Of a DNA stretch of 64,000 nucleotides, positions 50,997 to 59,982 are shown in pieces (the stretch's first letter is position 1; each line of letters starts with the position of its first letter). The notes under the pieces were generated by a model that was not told the DNA's origin, did no database searches, and was given only the letters and a program-made list of their open reading frames with translations. The stretch comes from Jannaschia sp. S6380 (GTDB lineage Bacteria; Pseudomonadota; Alphaproteobacteria; Rhodobacterales; Rhodobacteraceae). Made by a program: the position numbers and the translations under genes. The stretch lies in the NCBI RefSeq assembly GCF_023015695.1, contig NZ_JALKAS010000001.1, positions 806,001 to 870,000 of the forward strand, read 5' to 3'.

Positions 50997-53077
50997 GGCG
51001 TCCCCTCCGGCGTGATGTCGATGCAGCCATCGGCCTGGCACAGCGCATGGCGGCCCGGCGGCACGACGATGGTGGTCTCGTCCTCGGTGATGACGGCGGG
51101 ACCGGCGACGGTCGCCCCCGGCGTCAGGGCGTCGCGCGACACGACCCGCGCCTCGGCGAAGGCGCCCGCCGCCGGGTCGAACAGCCGGCGGCGTCCCTGC
51201 TCGGGCGCGGGCTTGCCCCGTGGTGCAGGCGTGACCGGGTCGACCGGTGCGGGGCGCGTGGTGGCGTTGACGGCCCAGACGGTGATTTCGACATCCAGCC
51301 CCGCGACCGGCCGGCCGAACAGATGTGCGTAGTCATCCTCGAACAGCTGCCGGAACATCGCGGCATCAGGCTCCGCCGCCTGTTCGGGCGTCAGCGCGAC
51401 GGGAATCTCCCACCCCTGACCGACATAGCGCATGTATGTCTTGAACTCGGTCAGGATCTCCTCGGTCGTCTCGCAGCTTCGCACGAAATCCACCGCCTCG
51501 GCCCGCAACTCCGACAGGAGCGCGGTGACGCGCGCGGGCTCGAATTCCGACAGGCGCATGTAGACGCTGCGGTTCGCCTCGAAGCTGAACGGCGCGCGCA
51601 GGAAACCGATGGCCGAGCCGACGCCGGCCCCCGGCGGCACCAGCAGGCGTTCGATCCCCAGCTTCTGACACAGGCGCGCGGCATGCAGCGGCGCGGCGCC
51701 CCCGAAGGCGATCATGGTATAGCCTGCCAGGTCCTCGCCATTCTCGACGGCATGAACGCGGGCGGCGTTGGCCATGTTCTCGTCCACCACCTCGGCCAGA
51801 CCGAAGGCGGCCGTCTCTTCGTCCATGCCCAGCGGTTTGCCCAACGCCTGCCCCAGCGCCTCCGTCGAGGCCCGGGGGTCGAGCGTGATGGCCCCGCCCG
51901 CGAACCCGTCGGGGTCCAGCTTGCCGAGGATCAGGTCGGCATCGGTGACCGCCGGCCGGTCGCCGCCCCGGCCATAGCAGGCGGGTCCGGGTTCGGACCC
52001 TGCGCTTTCGGGGCCCACGCGGATCTGGCGCATCGCATCGACATGCGCCAGCGAGCCGCCGCCCGCCCCGATCTCGACCATGTCGATCACCGGGATGGAG
52101 ATCGGCATGCCGGACCCCTTCTTGAAGCGGTAGGTGCGCGCGACCTCGAACACGCGGCTGGTGCGGGGGGTGCGGTTCTTGATGAGGCAGATCTTCGCGG
52201 TCGTGCCCCCCATGTCGAAGGACAGGACCCGGTCCAGCCCGTGCCGTGCCGCGATATCGGCCGCGAAGACCGCACCCCCGGCGGGACCGGATTCGACGAG
52301 GCGCACCGGAAATTCGGCCGCGCTGTCCAGTGAGATGATCCCGCCCCCGGAATGCATCAGGAAGACCGGGCATTCCGCCCCTTCGGCGGTCAGGCGCCCG
52401 CGCAGGCGCCCCAGATAGGACCGGATTAGCGGTTTGATATAGGCGTTCGCGACGACGGTGTTGAACCGTTCGTACTCGCGCATCTGCGGGCTGACCTCGG
52501 CCGAGAGCGAGACCATCGCCTCCGGCAGGCGCTCGGCCAGCACGTCGCGGATCATCCGTTCATGAGCGTCGTTCAGGTAGGAATGCAGCAGACCCACGGC
52601 CACGCTCTCGACGCCCGCCTCGGCAAGCCGATCCGCGACCGTTTCCACCTCGGCCCGATCCAGCGGGATCAGGACGGCACCGGTGGCGTCGACGCGTTCG
52701 CGAACGGTATGGCGCATCTGCCGCTCCAGCAACGGCTCGGGCAGGACGAGGTTCAGGTCGTATTGCTCGAACCGCGACTCGGTGCGCATCTCGATCACGT
52801 CGCGAAAGCCCTGCGTCGTGATCAGCGCCGTCTTCGCGCCGCGACGTTCGATCAGCGCATTCGTGGCCAGCGTCGTTCCGTGCACGATCTGGGCGATGCC
52901 GGAGGGCGCGATGCCCGCCCGGTCGCAGACCTGGCGCATCCCCTCGACGATCGCATTCTCGGGCGCGGCATAGGTCGTCAGGACCTTGGTGGAATGGATC
53001 ACGCCATCCCGTTCCAGCGCGACATCGGTGAACGTCCCGCCGATATCCACGCCCAGCCGCGCCGTGCCGTCCGTCAT
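50993..53077 (-). CDS. hyuA: Hydantoinase A / oxoprolinase A-type subunit
   Basis: A 694-residue ATP-binding subunit of the actin-like fold. GVDIGGTFTDVALERDG (8-24) is the first phosphate loop, VHGTTLATNALIERRG and SFDMGGTTAKICLI follow, and FGGAAPLHAARL is near the C-terminus. AGGGGG precedes ATG 53077. It activates the amide substrate for HyuB. The two-gene unit plus a TRAP binding protein suggests uptake and use of a lactam or hydantoin-like nitrogen source. Confidence 0.93.
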   Translation of the reverse strand: MTDGTARLGVDIGGTFTDVALERDGVIHSTKVLTTYAAPENAIVEGMRQVCDRAGIAPSGIAQIVHGTTLATNALIERRGAKTALITTQGFRDVIEMRTESRFEQYDLNLVLPEPLLERQMRHTVRERVDATGAVLIPLDRAEVETVADRLAEAGVESVAVGLLHSYLNDAHERMIRDVLAERLPEAMVSLSAEVSPQMREYERFNTVVANAYIKPLIRSYLGRLRGRLTAEGAECPVFLMHSGGGIISLDSAAEFPVRLVESGPAGGAVFAADIAARHGLDRVLSFDMGGTTAKICLIKNRTPRTSRVFEVARTYRFKKGSGMPISIPVIDMVEIGAGGGSLAHVDAMRQIRVGPESAGSEPGPACYGRGGDRPAVTDADLILGKLDPDGFAGGAITLDPRASTEALGQALGKPLGMDEETAAFGLAEVVDENMANAARVHAVENGEDLAGYTMIAFGGAAPLHAARLCQKLGIERLLVPPGAGVGSAIGFLRAPFSFEANRSVYMRLSEFEPARVTALLSELRAEAVDFVRSCETTEEILTEFKTYMRYVGQGWEIPVALTPEQAAEPDAAMFRQLFEDDYAHLFGRPVAGLDVEITVWAVNATTRPAPVDPVTPAPRGKPAPEQGRRRLFDPAAGAFAEARVVSRDALTPGATVAGPAVITEDETTIVVPPGRHALCQADGCIDITPEGTP

Positions 53078-53152
53078 CGCCACCCCCTGCAATCGTCGCC
53101 GACTAGAGGATATCGGCGCGGCAGTGCCAACCCGGAAAGTGCCGCGCCCGCA

Positions 53153-54172
53153 TCAGCGGGCCAGAAAGCCCCGCGCCGCACGTCCGCGCAGGTCCGACGC
53201 GGCCGCGGGACCATAGGCCATCGGGTCGTGGCGCAGGCGCGGGCAGCGATCGAGAAGCGATTGCCGCGCGGACCCCGTCAGCGTGGGAAGCGACGTCGCA
53301 CCGGGCTGAAAGCTCTCGGTCGGGACACCTTCGGACAGGATCACATTGTGTCGGTCGAACAAAAGGTGATGATACGTGACGGTGCCGCCCGAGCGGATCC
53401 GCGCCTGGCCGGCGCGCGCGAAATCCCGGGCCGGGATCAGGACCGCCTCGGCGCCCTGCAGGACCTGCGCGCGCCAGTCCGAAACCCAGATGCGATGCTG
53501 TGGCGAGACGAGCAGCGGACGGGCATTTCCGAAGGTGCCCGGCGCGAAGACGATGGGCGCGTGGTCGCCCAGGGCGGGGACGGTGCGCCGTGCCGTCCAG
53601 CGCAGCGGCTGCGGCCCCTGCCCCAACGTAGTGACCATGTCGCCGGGGCTGAGCATCTCGACGGGGATCGCACCGGAGGGTGTCGCGATCAGCGTTCCCG
53701 CGGCGAAGCAGATCGGCGTGGCATAGGACGAGGCGGCGAAGTTCGGGCCCTCGATCGCCTGCGTCACGGTCAACGGGACGCCGGCCGGTGGGAACCCGCC
53801 CGCCGGGCCCAGCACCGCCAACCCCTCGACCGTCCCGTAGGCGGGGCTGGAGTTGTTCACGTTGAAGCCGATCAACGTGTATTCGTTTCCGTCCGGATCC
53901 TCGACGATCAGGGCGTATTCCGCCTCCACCCGGGTGCCGTCGGGATAGGTTACCCCGTCGATGGTCTGCGCACCGTCCAGGGTCTGGCTGGCGTCGCTGT
54001 CCCCGAAGGAGGCATCGTTGTCGTCAACCTCGACCGCCCCAAAGTCGCGGTTCGCCAATGTCAGCGTCTCGCCGACCAGATGGCTGCCGTCGCCCTGCGT
54101 GACGCCCGACAGCTGGGCGCCGCCGCTGACGGCGACGTCACTCTCGCCAAGGGTGTAGATCGTATAGGGCAT
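53153..54172 (-). CDS. Hint-domain (hedgehog/intein-type) protein
   Basis: A 339-residue protein. Residues about 1-150 form a beta-rich, acidic region without a clear signal peptide. From about 153 a Hint_2 domain starts, CFAAGTLIATPSG, whose cysteine would be the splicing-type nucleophile, followed by VEMLSPGDMV and LVSPQHRIWV, in which the histidine matches block F. Such proteins are common and often secreted in Rhodobacterales; they may cleave or attach themselves to surfaces. The true function is unknown. Confidence 0.85.
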   Translation of the reverse strand: MPYTIYTLGESDVAVSGGAQLSGVTQGDGSHLVGETLTLANRDFGAVEVDDNDASFGDSDASQTLDGAQTIDGVTYPDGTRVEAEYALIVEDPDGNEYTLIGFNVNNSSPAYGTVEGLAVLGPAGGFPPAGVPLTVTQAIEGPNFAASSYATPICFAAGTLIATPSGAIPVEMLSPGDMVTTLGQGPQPLRWTARRTVPALGDHAPIVFAPGTFGNARPLLVSPQHRIWVSDWRAQVLQGAEAVLIPARDFARAGQARIRSGGTVTYHHLLFDRHNVILSEGVPTESFQPGATSLPTLTGSARQSLLDRCPRLRHDPMAYGPAAASDLRGRAARGFLAR

Positions 54173-54258
54173 TGGGTCCGGCCGGGTCCGTTCACGTACA
54201 GTTTACACGGCCCCAGTAACGGCGACATATGGCAAAAGTTGCAAAGGTTAACGGAATG

Positions 54259-55017
54259 TTAATGTCCGTGACCTGTCGGCATCGGATCGCCCGTCGCTTC
54301 GCCGTTCAGCGTGATCGAGATGCGCCGGTTCGCGCGACCCTTGTTCTCGATCTTGCCCACGCTGACCGCGCCGATCTCGGCCGTGGATCGCACATGCGTC
54401 CCGCCGCAGGGCTGCAGGTCGACGGGCACGGGGCCGGAGCCGATGCGCACCAGCCGGATATGCCCCGCACCGCGCGGGGGCTGGACCGACAGCGTCTTGA
54501 CGAGGTTGGGGGACGCGTCCAGCTCCGCCTCGGTGATCCATTCGTCCGACACCGGGTGGTCCTGTTCGATCAGTTCCGTCAAGCGTGCCTGGATCGCCTC
54601 GCGTTCGAATGTCGGCTCGGGCATGTCGAAATCGAGCCGCGACTTCTCGGCCCCGATCTGGCCGCCGGTGACCGGCAACGGTACCACGGCCGACAGCAGG
54701 TGCAGCGCGGTATGCATGCGCATGAACCTGTGCCGCCGTTCCCAGTCGAGGCGGGTTTCCACAAGCGTTCCGATTGGGGGCAGCGGCGCCTCTTCGGCCG
54801 GTACGAGGACAATCGACGTCTCGTCCGCCTTGGTCGCGCCGGCAATGTCGCAGGCACCGCCGTCCCAGGTCACGCGCCCGCTGTCGCCCGGCTGTCCGCC
54901 GCCCTTCGGATAGAAGATGGTCCGATCCAGGACGATCCCGCCCTCGGGCGTGAGCGCGGTCACCGTCCCGCCGGCGGAGGTGAGGTACGGGTCGGTGCGG
55001 AACAGGCGCTCGGTCAT
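54259..55017 (-). CDS. alaX: Alanyl-tRNA editing protein (AlaX family)
   Basis: A 252-residue protein homologous to the editing domain of alanyl-tRNA synthetase. It hydrolyses mischarged Ser-tRNA(Ala) (or Gly-). IFYPKGGGQPGDSG is the glycine-rich strand. Zinc ligands are visible as HTALH (about 101-105) and CGGTH (about 202-206). Its stop is near the end of a long minus-strand run, and its start overlaps the stop of the MscS-like gene by four bases. Confidence 0.93.
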   Translation of the reverse strand: MTERLFRTDPYLTSAGGTVTALTPEGGIVLDRTIFYPKGGGQPGDSGRVTWDGGACDIAGATKADETSIVLVPAEEAPLPPIGTLVETRLDWERRHRFMRMHTALHLLSAVVPLPVTGGQIGAEKSRLDFDMPEPTFEREAIQARLTELIEQDHPVSDEWITEAELDASPNLVKTLSVQPPRGAGHIRLVRIGSGPVPVDLQPCGGTHVRSTAEIGAVSVGKIENKGRANRRISITLNGEATGDPMPTGHGH

Positions 55018-57317
55018 GGATCATCGGCCTTTTCGGGTCTCAGGGCTTCGGGATTTCGCAGCCAGATGTCGCGCTGCGCGAAGGGTATCTCCAGCCCCTC
55101 GGCCGCGAAACGCTCGGCGATGGCGTGGTTGAGTTCGGAGGCGACGATGACCTTGAAGAGGATGTCGCGCAGGACGACGCGGACCGTGAAGTTCAGGCTG
55201 TCCGCCCCGAACCCGTCGAAGGTCACGAGCGGCGGCGGGTTCAGGATGACCATCGGATGCGCCTCCGCGACCTCCTGCAGGATCGCCTCGACCCTGCGGG
55301 TGTCGGTGCCGTAGGCGACGCCCACCGTCAGGACGACCCGCCCCGAGGAATTGGCCAGCGTGTAGTTCGTGACCACGCCCGAGATCAGATCCGCGTTCGG
55401 CACGATCACGTCCTGGCGGTCGAACGTCTCGATCCGGGTGGAGCGGACGCTAATCTCGCGCACGAAGCCCTCGGTCCCGCTGGCCTGGACCAGGACCCAG
55501 TCCCCGATCTTGATGGGCCGCTCGATCAGCAGGATGATGCCCGAGACGAAGTTCTGCACGATGTTCTGCAGACCGAAGCCCAGACCCACCGACAGGGCGC
55601 CGGCGATGATGGCCAGCCCGCTCAGGTCGATGCCGGCCGCCGTGATCGCGATCAGCGCCGCCAGCGTGATGCCGACATAGCTGGTGCCCGAGAGGATCGC
55701 GTTGGTGCCGCCGGAATCGAGCTTGGTCTTTGGCAGGACGCTCGTCCGCAGCACGCCTTTGATCAGCCGAACCGCCAGCCAACCCAGCAGGAAGATAACC
55801 GCGAAGATCAGGAAGACCTCGGGCGAGATGCGCGTCTCGCCGATGGTAAAGCCGCGCAGGAAAGTGGCCCACCATTCACCCAGTCGCGACGCGCGGATAC
55901 CCCAGATCAACGCCACGACGGGCAGCGCCGCGATTGCCAGTGCAAAACCGACCAGCGTGGGCGTCAGCGCATCGCGCCCCGCATCCGCACGCCGGGTCAC
56001 GGCGGCGTAGATGTCGAAGACCACGCCCTGCAGCACCCCGATCAGCATGATGAGCGCGAGCGTCAGGACGGAGGACCACAGGACCGCGTTGCCCAGTGTC
56101 ACATATCCGAAAGCGGCCGCGAGCGGCGCGGCCAGGCCGACGAAGAACAGCGCCCGCCCGAGCAGACGCAGGATCTGGGCCCAGAAGCCGTCGTCCTCCT
56201 CGCCCCGCGCGGCCTGTCCTTCGATCAGGAAGATCCGACCCATCCGGACCATGCTGAAGCCCGCGGCGATCAGGATCACGAAATGCGACACCGCACGGCT
56301 GACGACCGGGTCGTCGGAGGAGGGCGCGATCACCTCGACGGCGAAGGCGCAGGCCAGAAGCACACCCAGCGTCAGCGCGTGCCGTCGCCCGGCGGCCCGC
56401 CGCTCGGCCGCGACGGGCAGGAAGGCCGGCGCGGTATCGCGTTGCGGCAATGCCTGCAGCGCCAGCCAACGGGCGGCCAGGATGACGAAACCCATGATCG
56501 GCAGCAGCACCGTCGCCGCCTCGACGCGCAGACCTTCGGCCCCCATCAGCTGCAGGATGCGGACGATGGCGACCAGACCCAGGACCGGAAGGCCCAGCCG
56601 ACCCAGCGAGATCGCCAGCAGGGTCAGGCGGATCACCGCGCTTTCCCCCTCGCGTCCGGCAATGCGGTCGCGCAGACTGCTGAGCCAGACGCCCGAGCGC
56701 CAGAGCAGAAGCGTGGCCACCAGGATCAGGACGCCCAGTTCGACCCCGCGCGCCTGCCAGACCGCCCGTGCCGTGGGCGAGGCAAAGGGCGCCCAGAGTT
56801 CCCGCCCGAAGGCCGCCAGCCACGCGCCTATGGCCCCCAGTGTCGGCAGCCAGTGAAGCGGATTCAGCGGCGCGGGCGCCTTGGCCAACAGCTCGTCGGC
56901 GCGCGCCGCCTCGATCAAGCGGTCCGTTTCGGCGATCAGGCCGTCGGCGGTGCTGAACGCGGTCTGCGCCTCGCGCGAGGGTTGGCGCAGATCGTCCAGG
57001 CGGGCCTCGATCTCGGCACGCTGGGCGGCCGTCGCGGGCGTCTCCGTCTCCCCCTCGGCGGGCGGCGGGCCCAGGGCATCGAGCTGCGCCTCCAGCGTTT
57101 CAATCCGCGTGTCGTTGGTGCTAAGCCCCTCCTCGAACCGGGCGCGCCAGCCGACCAGTTCCTCGCGCAGCGCCTCGAGCGCGTCGACCGAGGCGGCACC
57201 GTCGGCCAGCACCTCCTCCGTCCGGGTGACGACGACCGGCCATTCGGGGTCGACGACCTGTGCCAGGGCCGGCATGGCCGCCCATAGCGTCAGGAGAAGG
57301 ACGGCAAGGCGGATCAT
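55014..57317 (-). CDS. DUF3772 / MscS-family mechanosensitive channel
   Basis: A 767-residue membrane protein. A signal peptide (1-19) is followed by a periplasmic coiled-coil region and DUF3772 (about 20-190), then about ten transmembrane helices, and a C-terminal MscS core. The pore helix is around SVGLGFGLQNIVQNFVSG, and IERPIKIGDWVLVQASGTEG plus RSTRIETFDRQDVIVPNA belong to the beta domain. It releases solutes on hypo-osmotic shock. Large MscS forms of this type are common in Rhodobacterales. It ends seven bases from the cysK stop-start gap. Confidence 0.92.
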   Translation of the reverse strand: MIRLAVLLLTLWAAMPALAQVVDPEWPVVVTRTEEVLADGAASVDALEALREELVGWRARFEEGLSTNDTRIETLEAQLDALGPPPAEGETETPATAAQRAEIEARLDDLRQPSREAQTAFSTADGLIAETDRLIEAARADELLAKAPAPLNPLHWLPTLGAIGAWLAAFGRELWAPFASPTARAVWQARGVELGVLILVATLLLWRSGVWLSSLRDRIAGREGESAVIRLTLLAISLGRLGLPVLGLVAIVRILQLMGAEGLRVEAATVLLPIMGFVILAARWLALQALPQRDTAPAFLPVAAERRAAGRRHALTLGVLLACAFAVEVIAPSSDDPVVSRAVSHFVILIAAGFSMVRMGRIFLIEGQAARGEEDDGFWAQILRLLGRALFFVGLAAPLAAAFGYVTLGNAVLWSSVLTLALIMLIGVLQGVVFDIYAAVTRRADAGRDALTPTLVGFALAIAALPVVALIWGIRASRLGEWWATFLRGFTIGETRISPEVFLIFAVIFLLGWLAVRLIKGVLRTSVLPKTKLDSGGTNAILSGTSYVGITLAALIAITAAGIDLSGLAIIAGALSVGLGFGLQNIVQNFVSGIILLIERPIKIGDWVLVQASGTEGFVREISVRSTRIETFDRQDVIVPNADLISGVVTNYTLANSSGRVVLTVGVAYGTDTRRVEAILQEVAEAHPMVILNPPPLVTFDGFGADSLNFTVRVVLRDILFKVIVASELNHAIAERFAAEGLEIPFAQRDIWLRNPEALRPEKADDP

Positions 57318-57324
57318 CCGAGAC

Positions 57325-58353
57325 TCACTCGAAGACCGCGGGAACCTCGGGCGACGGCCCGTCGAGCCAATGTGGCACCGGAAGGCCCTTGTCGCGCAGG
57401 AAATCCGGATCCCATAGCTTCGACTGATACCGCGATCCGTAGTCGCACAGGATTGTCACGATCACATGCCCCGGCCCCATGGCCCACGCCATCTTGACGG
57501 CGCCGCCGATGTTGATGCCGGTCGATCCGCCCATGCACAGCCCCTCATGCTCCAGCAGGTCGAAGACGATGGGCAGCGCCTCCGCGTCGGTAACCTGACA
57601 GGCGAAATCGGGCGTGAACCCCTCCAGGTTCGCGGTGATCCGGCCCTGCCCGATCCCCTCGCTGATCGAAGACCCCTCCGACGCCAGCTCGCCATGTTCG
57701 TAGAAATTGTAGAGCGCGGCCCCCATCGGATCGGCCAGCCCGACCTTGACGCCCTTGGGCTGAAGCACCTGCGCCACGCCGGCCACGGTGCCACCGGACC
57801 CGGCGGCGCAGATGAAGCCGTCGATGCGGCCGTCCGTCTGCTCCCAGATCTCGGGTCCTGTCGTTTCGACATGCGCCTGCCGGTTGGCGGTGTTGTCGAA
57901 CTGGTTGGCGAAGATCGCGCCGTTCGGTTCCGTCTCGGCCAGTTTCCCGGCCAGACGCGCGGCGTATTTGATGTAGTTGTTGGGGTCGCGATACGGCTTC
58001 GGCGGCACTTCGACCAGCGTGGCGCCGGCCAGACGCAGCATGTCCTTCTTCTCGCGGCTCTGGCTGTCGGGAATGACGATGACCGACTTGAAACCCATGG
58101 ACGCGCCGACCAGCGACAGGCCGATGCCGGTGTTGCCTGCCGTCCCCTCGACGATGGTCCCGCCGGGGCGCAAGGCGCCCGACGCCATGGCCTCGCGGAT
58201 GATGTAGAGTGCGGCGCGGTCCTTGACCGACTGCCCGGGGTTCAGAAACTCCGCCTTTCCCAGGATCTCGCAGCCGGTTTCGTCGCTGACGCGGTTCAGC
58301 CGGATCAGGGGCGTGTTGCCGATCGCCTCGGCAAGGTTCTGGTGGATGGTCAC
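57325..58353 (-). CDS. cysK: Cysteine synthase (O-acetylserine sulfhydrylase)
   Basis: A 342-residue PLP enzyme making L-cysteine from O-acetylserine and sulfide. The PLP lysine is K44 in NPGQSVKDRAA, and the phosphate loop is CAAGSGGTVAG. EGTAGNTGIGLSLVG is the conserved substrate loop. It is somewhat longer than E. coli CysK (about 320) at the C-terminus. It follows trgB by 55 bp, the same order as the trgAB-cysK tellurite resistance locus described from Rhodobacter sphaeroides, where cysteine supply aids thiol defence. Confidence 0.93.
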   Translation of the reverse strand: MTIHQNLAEAIGNTPLIRLNRVSDETGCEILGKAEFLNPGQSVKDRAALYIIREAMASGALRPGGTIVEGTAGNTGIGLSLVGASMGFKSVIVIPDSQSREKKDMLRLAGATLVEVPPKPYRDPNNYIKYAARLAGKLAETEPNGAIFANQFDNTANRQAHVETTGPEIWEQTDGRIDGFICAAGSGGTVAGVAQVLQPKGVKVGLADPMGAALYNFYEHGELASEGSSISEGIGQGRITANLEGFTPDFACQVTDAEALPIVFDLLEHEGLCMGGSTGINIGGAVKMAWAMGPGHVIVTILCDYGSRYQSKLWDPDFLRDKGLPVPHWLDGPSPEVPAVFE

Positions 58354-58408
58354 GGGTGGCCTCCGGGCGCGCTGTTCCGCTCAGGTCTATTCTCCGCCGG
58401 GTGGGCCT

Positions 58409-59524
58409 TCAACCGCGCAGGCGTTCGGCATGATGCGCCAGCCAGAGTGCCGAGACGATCAGCGGCGCGTTCGCCGCCTCGCCCGAGGCGACCATCGCCA
58501 TCAGGTCCGCGCGCGGGACGAGATGGGCCCGGATGTCCTCGTGCTCCTCGTCCAGGCCGTGCAGGCCGTCGCTCCCGTTTGGCAGATCGCAGAGCGCGAC
58601 ATAGGAATTGATGACCTGCGCCAGACCGCCCGGACTGGGATAATAGCGTCCGACGAAGTGCAGCGCGTCCGGCGCAACGGTCAGCCCCGCCTCCTCCTCC
58701 ATCTCCCGAAGGGCGGTGGTGGTGGGCGTCTCGCCCGCGTCGATCAGACCGGCCACAGGCTCCAGCATCCAGGGCAGCGGGTCGCCCTTGGCCAGAGCAC
58801 CGATGCGGATCTGCTCCACCACCAAGACGCGGTCGCGCGCCGGATCCCAGGGCAGAACCGTCGCGGCATCGGTCACATGGCTGATGGCGCGTTGCATCCG
58901 CTCGGACCGGGTGCCGTCGAAACGCGGGTGGTCCAGGTGCCATTCCTCGACCCGGTGAAACCCTTCGTAGGGATAGTCGACGCGGTGCACGGCGACTTCG
59001 GTCGCGTCATGTTCGCCGCCCACGGTCGCCGGCCGCCGCGTCCGCCGGGCGGTGACGATGCCCTGGGCACGCGCATGGATCACCCCGCGGCGGGCCGCGA
59101 TCCCCTGGGGCGCGACGCGACCGTGCCCGCGCATCACCTCGGCGGCGGCGAGCCGTGTCCGCTCGCCGTGCCGGGCGATCCAGTCATCGAGCGACCATGC
59201 CTCGCCCGATCCGCCCGACGGTGCCGCCTCGCGGTAAACGAGCGCCGCGACGGGCCCGTCCGGCCCCGCGACCTGCACCGCGTCGGGGACGTAGCCGAAC
59301 GCGGTCTCGTACCAGTCGAGTCGGGCCTTGGCGTCTTCGGGCAGATCCCCGGTCAGACCCCCCTCGCAGCGCCCGCCCTCGACCAGAACGGGCCAGTCGC
59401 CGGCGGCCGCCCGCTCCACCCGCCACCCGGAAAGGGTCGCGGGCACGATGTCGACGGCGCGGCCCGCCACATCCGCCAGTAGCGAATCCCAGACCAACGT
59501 GCCGAACAGGAAATACCGGCTCAC
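58409..59524 (-). CDS. trgB: NUDIX hydrolase with N-terminal AIG2/GGCT-like domain (TrgB)
   Basis: A 371-residue fusion. Residues about 1-150 resemble a gamma-glutamylcyclotransferase-like fold (YFLFGTLVWDSLL). Residues about 195-360 form a NUDIX domain with an exact box, GLIDAGETPTTTALREMEEE followed by AGL (G-x5-E-x7-REUxEExGU), as in ADP-ribose pyrophosphatases. The GTG at 59524 overlaps the trgA stop. Gene order trgA-trgB-cysK supports TrgB. It may recycle ADP-ribose or glutathione-related compounds under oxyanion stress. Confidence 0.88.
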   Translation of the reverse strand: MSRYFLFGTLVWDSLLADVAGRAVDIVPATLSGWRVERAAAGDWPVLVEGGRCEGGLTGDLPEDAKARLDWYETAFGYVPDAVQVAGPDGPVAALVYREAAPSGGSGEAWSLDDWIARHGERTRLAAAEVMRGHGRVAPQGIAARRGVIHARAQGIVTARRTRRPATVGGEHDATEVAVHRVDYPYEGFHRVEEWHLDHPRFDGTRSERMQRAISHVTDAATVLPWDPARDRVLVVEQIRIGALAKGDPLPWMLEPVAGLIDAGETPTTTALREMEEEAGLTVAPDALHFVGRYYPSPGGLAQVINSYVALCDLPNGSDGLHGLDEEHEDIRAHLVPRADLMAMVASGEAANAPLIVSALWLAHHAERLRG

Positions 59525-59982
59525 CGGGTGACGCGGCCCGTGATGCCCGCGATCAGGCCGACCACCGCCGCGCCCACGAAGAACACGCCCAGAACCAGCG
59601 GGTCGGCGATGGTCAGGATGTCCTTCCACAGGAAATCCATCCAGGCCGACGCGGCCGTGCCCACGGCCGTGTACTTCCGGTCGAGCGAATTCATGATCAT
59701 CACCCCGAAGGAGTGCAGCAGGACCGCCAGCACCAGCAGGATCGCCGCACCCGCGATGCCCGCGGTGACCGACCGTGTCATCGTGGTGCCCCGCCCCGTC
59801 GGGCCCGTCGCCTCACGTCCGATATAGCGCCAGCCGACGATCAGGGCGCCGAAGGCCAGGATCTCGCGGAAGCGTCCGACGCGCACGCCCTCCTCCAGGA
59901 CGGTCCGGACGATGACCTCGGCGGTGAACCACGCCAGGGCGGCGAACAGCAGGGCGGCGACGAGCTTGGCGGGTGTAGGCAT
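59521..59982 (-). CDS. trgA: TrgA-type membrane protein (tellurite resistance locus)
   Basis: A 153-residue protein with about four transmembrane helices (roughly 6-26, 43-56, 70-98 and 124-149). Sequence alone is not diagnostic, but its size, membrane topology and place immediately before trgB and cysK agree with TrgA of Rhodobacter sphaeroides. The start overlaps the stop of the cyclopropane fatty acid synthase gene by one base, so it belongs to that operon. It may alter metal oxyanion entry or membrane state. Confidence 0.75.
   Translation of the reverse strand: MPTPAKLVAALLFAALAWFTAEVIVRTVLEEGVRVGRFREILAFGALIVGWRYIGREATGPTGRGTTMTRSVTAGIAGAAILLVLAVLLHSFGVMIMNSLDRKYTAVGTAASAWMDFLWKDILTIADPLVLGVFFVGAAVVGLIAGITGRVTR

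Noticed and set aside
49251..51332. 693-codon plus-strand frame over hyuA/hyuB
   Set aside because: Shadow of two strongly conserved minus-strand genes.
55125..57287. 720-codon plus-strand open frame over the MscS-like gene
   Set aside because: Antisense to a well-supported membrane protein with signal peptide and MscS motifs; composition is dominated by Q, D, R and P, as expected for a shadow frame.
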